5,834 nucleotides of DNA from Cyanobacteria bacterium UBA11153 (GTDB taxonomy: Bacteria; Cyanobacteriota; Cyanobacteriia; Cyanobacteriales; Coleofasciculaceae), in assembly GCA_003511885.1 (NCBI GenBank), contig DOIX01000176.1, positions 8,731 to 14,564 of the forward strand, in the 5' to 3' direction. Below the pieces are notes generated by a model. The model was not told the DNA's origin. It worked only from the letters and a program-made list of their open reading frames with translations, and ran no database searches. Every line of letters begins with the position of its first letter. The first letter of the stretch is position 1. The position numbers and the translations under genes were made by a program. Below, piece by piece: positions 5,562-5,834 of the stretch.

Positions 5562-5684
5562 ATAACTGTCAATTGTTAATTCAGGACTTACGCAAACCAT
5601 CTATCTGTAGGGTGCGTTAGCTGACGCATAACGCACCATCCACTATTGGCAGCGTGACTGCGTAAGTCCTATAATTGTCAACTG
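5562..5684 (+). repeat. Heptamer array split by a MITE-like insertion
   Basis: ATAACTG (5562-5568), TCAATTG (5569-5575) and the start of TTAATTG lie left of the element. The rest of the array, ending in TCAACTG (5678-5684) and CTAT, lies right of it. Removing 5582-5671 and one TAATT copy restores contiguous heptamers ending in CTAT, like the other arrays. Confidence 0.75.
5582..5671. mobile_element. 90-bp MITE-like element with 12-bp terminal inverted repeats
   Basis: AGGACTTACGCA (5583-5594) and TGCGTAAGTCCT (5659-5670) are perfect inverted repeats, each one base in from the ends. Directly outside are TAATT copies at 5577-5581 and 5672-5676, a likely 5-bp target-site duplication. The interior has a 9-bp stem, GGTGCGTTA (5611-5619) with TAACGCACC (5629-5637). 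There is no coding capacity, so a transposase elsewhere would have to move it. Similar inverted repeats are common in cyanobacterial genomes; I cannot name the parent insertion sequence. Confidence 0.8.
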
Positions 5685-5718
5685 CTATCAATACCATCGC
5701 AACTCGAATATCTATATA

Positions 5719-5740
5719 GGGTTTGCGGAAAAAGTCTTTT
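5719..5740 (+). repeat. Dispersed repeat, possible insertion-sequence end (right copy)
   Basis: Begins GGGTTTGCGGAAAAAG and matches 1-22 at 19 of 22 positions in the same orientation. It is followed by G/T-rich DNA to the window end, with no open frame seen in 5741-5834. Confidence 0.4.
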
Positions 5741-5758
5741 CATGAAGGGAGGGTGATT

Positions 5759-5783
5759 GGTGTGGGTTTTTTGGTGTAGGGAT
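5759..5783 (+). repeat. G/T-rich mirror-like repeat (copy 2)
   Basis: GGTGTGGG, six T, then GGTGTAGGGAT. It is the inverted counterpart of 3645-3670, differing mainly in T-run length and one G/A. It follows the dispersed repeat at 5719-5740 within 20 bases, so the two may be parts of one larger repeat. Confidence 0.5.
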
Positions 5784-5834
5784 TTGAAGAGTTTTCTTGA
5801 AGGCAATTTTCCCATTTAAGTTAAAAAGTCCATG

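Overview
The window looks like chromosomal DNA from an AT-rich cyanobacterium. GCGATCGC (HIP1) octamers sit inside genes at 180-187 and 4013-4020. Intergenic DNA carries heptamer arrays of the STRR type, GATCCCCCTAATCCCCC-type repeats and a small MITE-like element, all typical of cyanobacteria. The RecR and the copper-chaperone-like protein also resemble cyanobacterial family members. I cannot name a genus.

Layout: (1) 96-1550, minus strand: a membrane-bound class III adenylate cyclase with a periplasmic c-type-heme sensor domain. Its short upstream region is packed with dyad symmetry, including a perfect 12-bp hairpin directly before the ribosome binding site. (2) 1703-1965: a gene-free composite repeat. 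(3) 2003-2689, minus strand: a secreted coiled-coil protein resembling the helical hairpin of HlyD-type membrane-fusion proteins, interrupted by one in-frame TAA. (4) 2690-3195: gene-free, with a strong palindrome and a possible decayed IS200/IS605-type end. (5) 3196-3498, plus strand: a small secreted acidic protein of unknown function. It converges on (6) 3808-4134, minus strand: a small membrane-anchored protein. The space between them holds two heptamer arrays in opposite orientation. (7) 4319-4969, minus strand: recR, with an unresolved start codon. (8) 5321-5518, plus strand: an Atx1/CopZ-like copper chaperone. (9) 5519-5834: repeats only, including a 90-bp MITE-like element that appears to have inserted into a heptamer array.

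The genes do not form one pathway. They are single housekeeping, signalling and hypothetical genes separated by 180-500 bp of repeat-rich DNA. Only recR and the small membrane-protein gene share a strand and adjacency, and the smaller gene has its own plausible promoter. I see no defence, CRISPR, phage or biosynthetic system. The most informative signals are the repeat biology (a datable MITE insertion, arrays with two unit types, convergent-gene hairpins), the nonsense-interrupted secreted protein and the structured leader of the cyclase gene.
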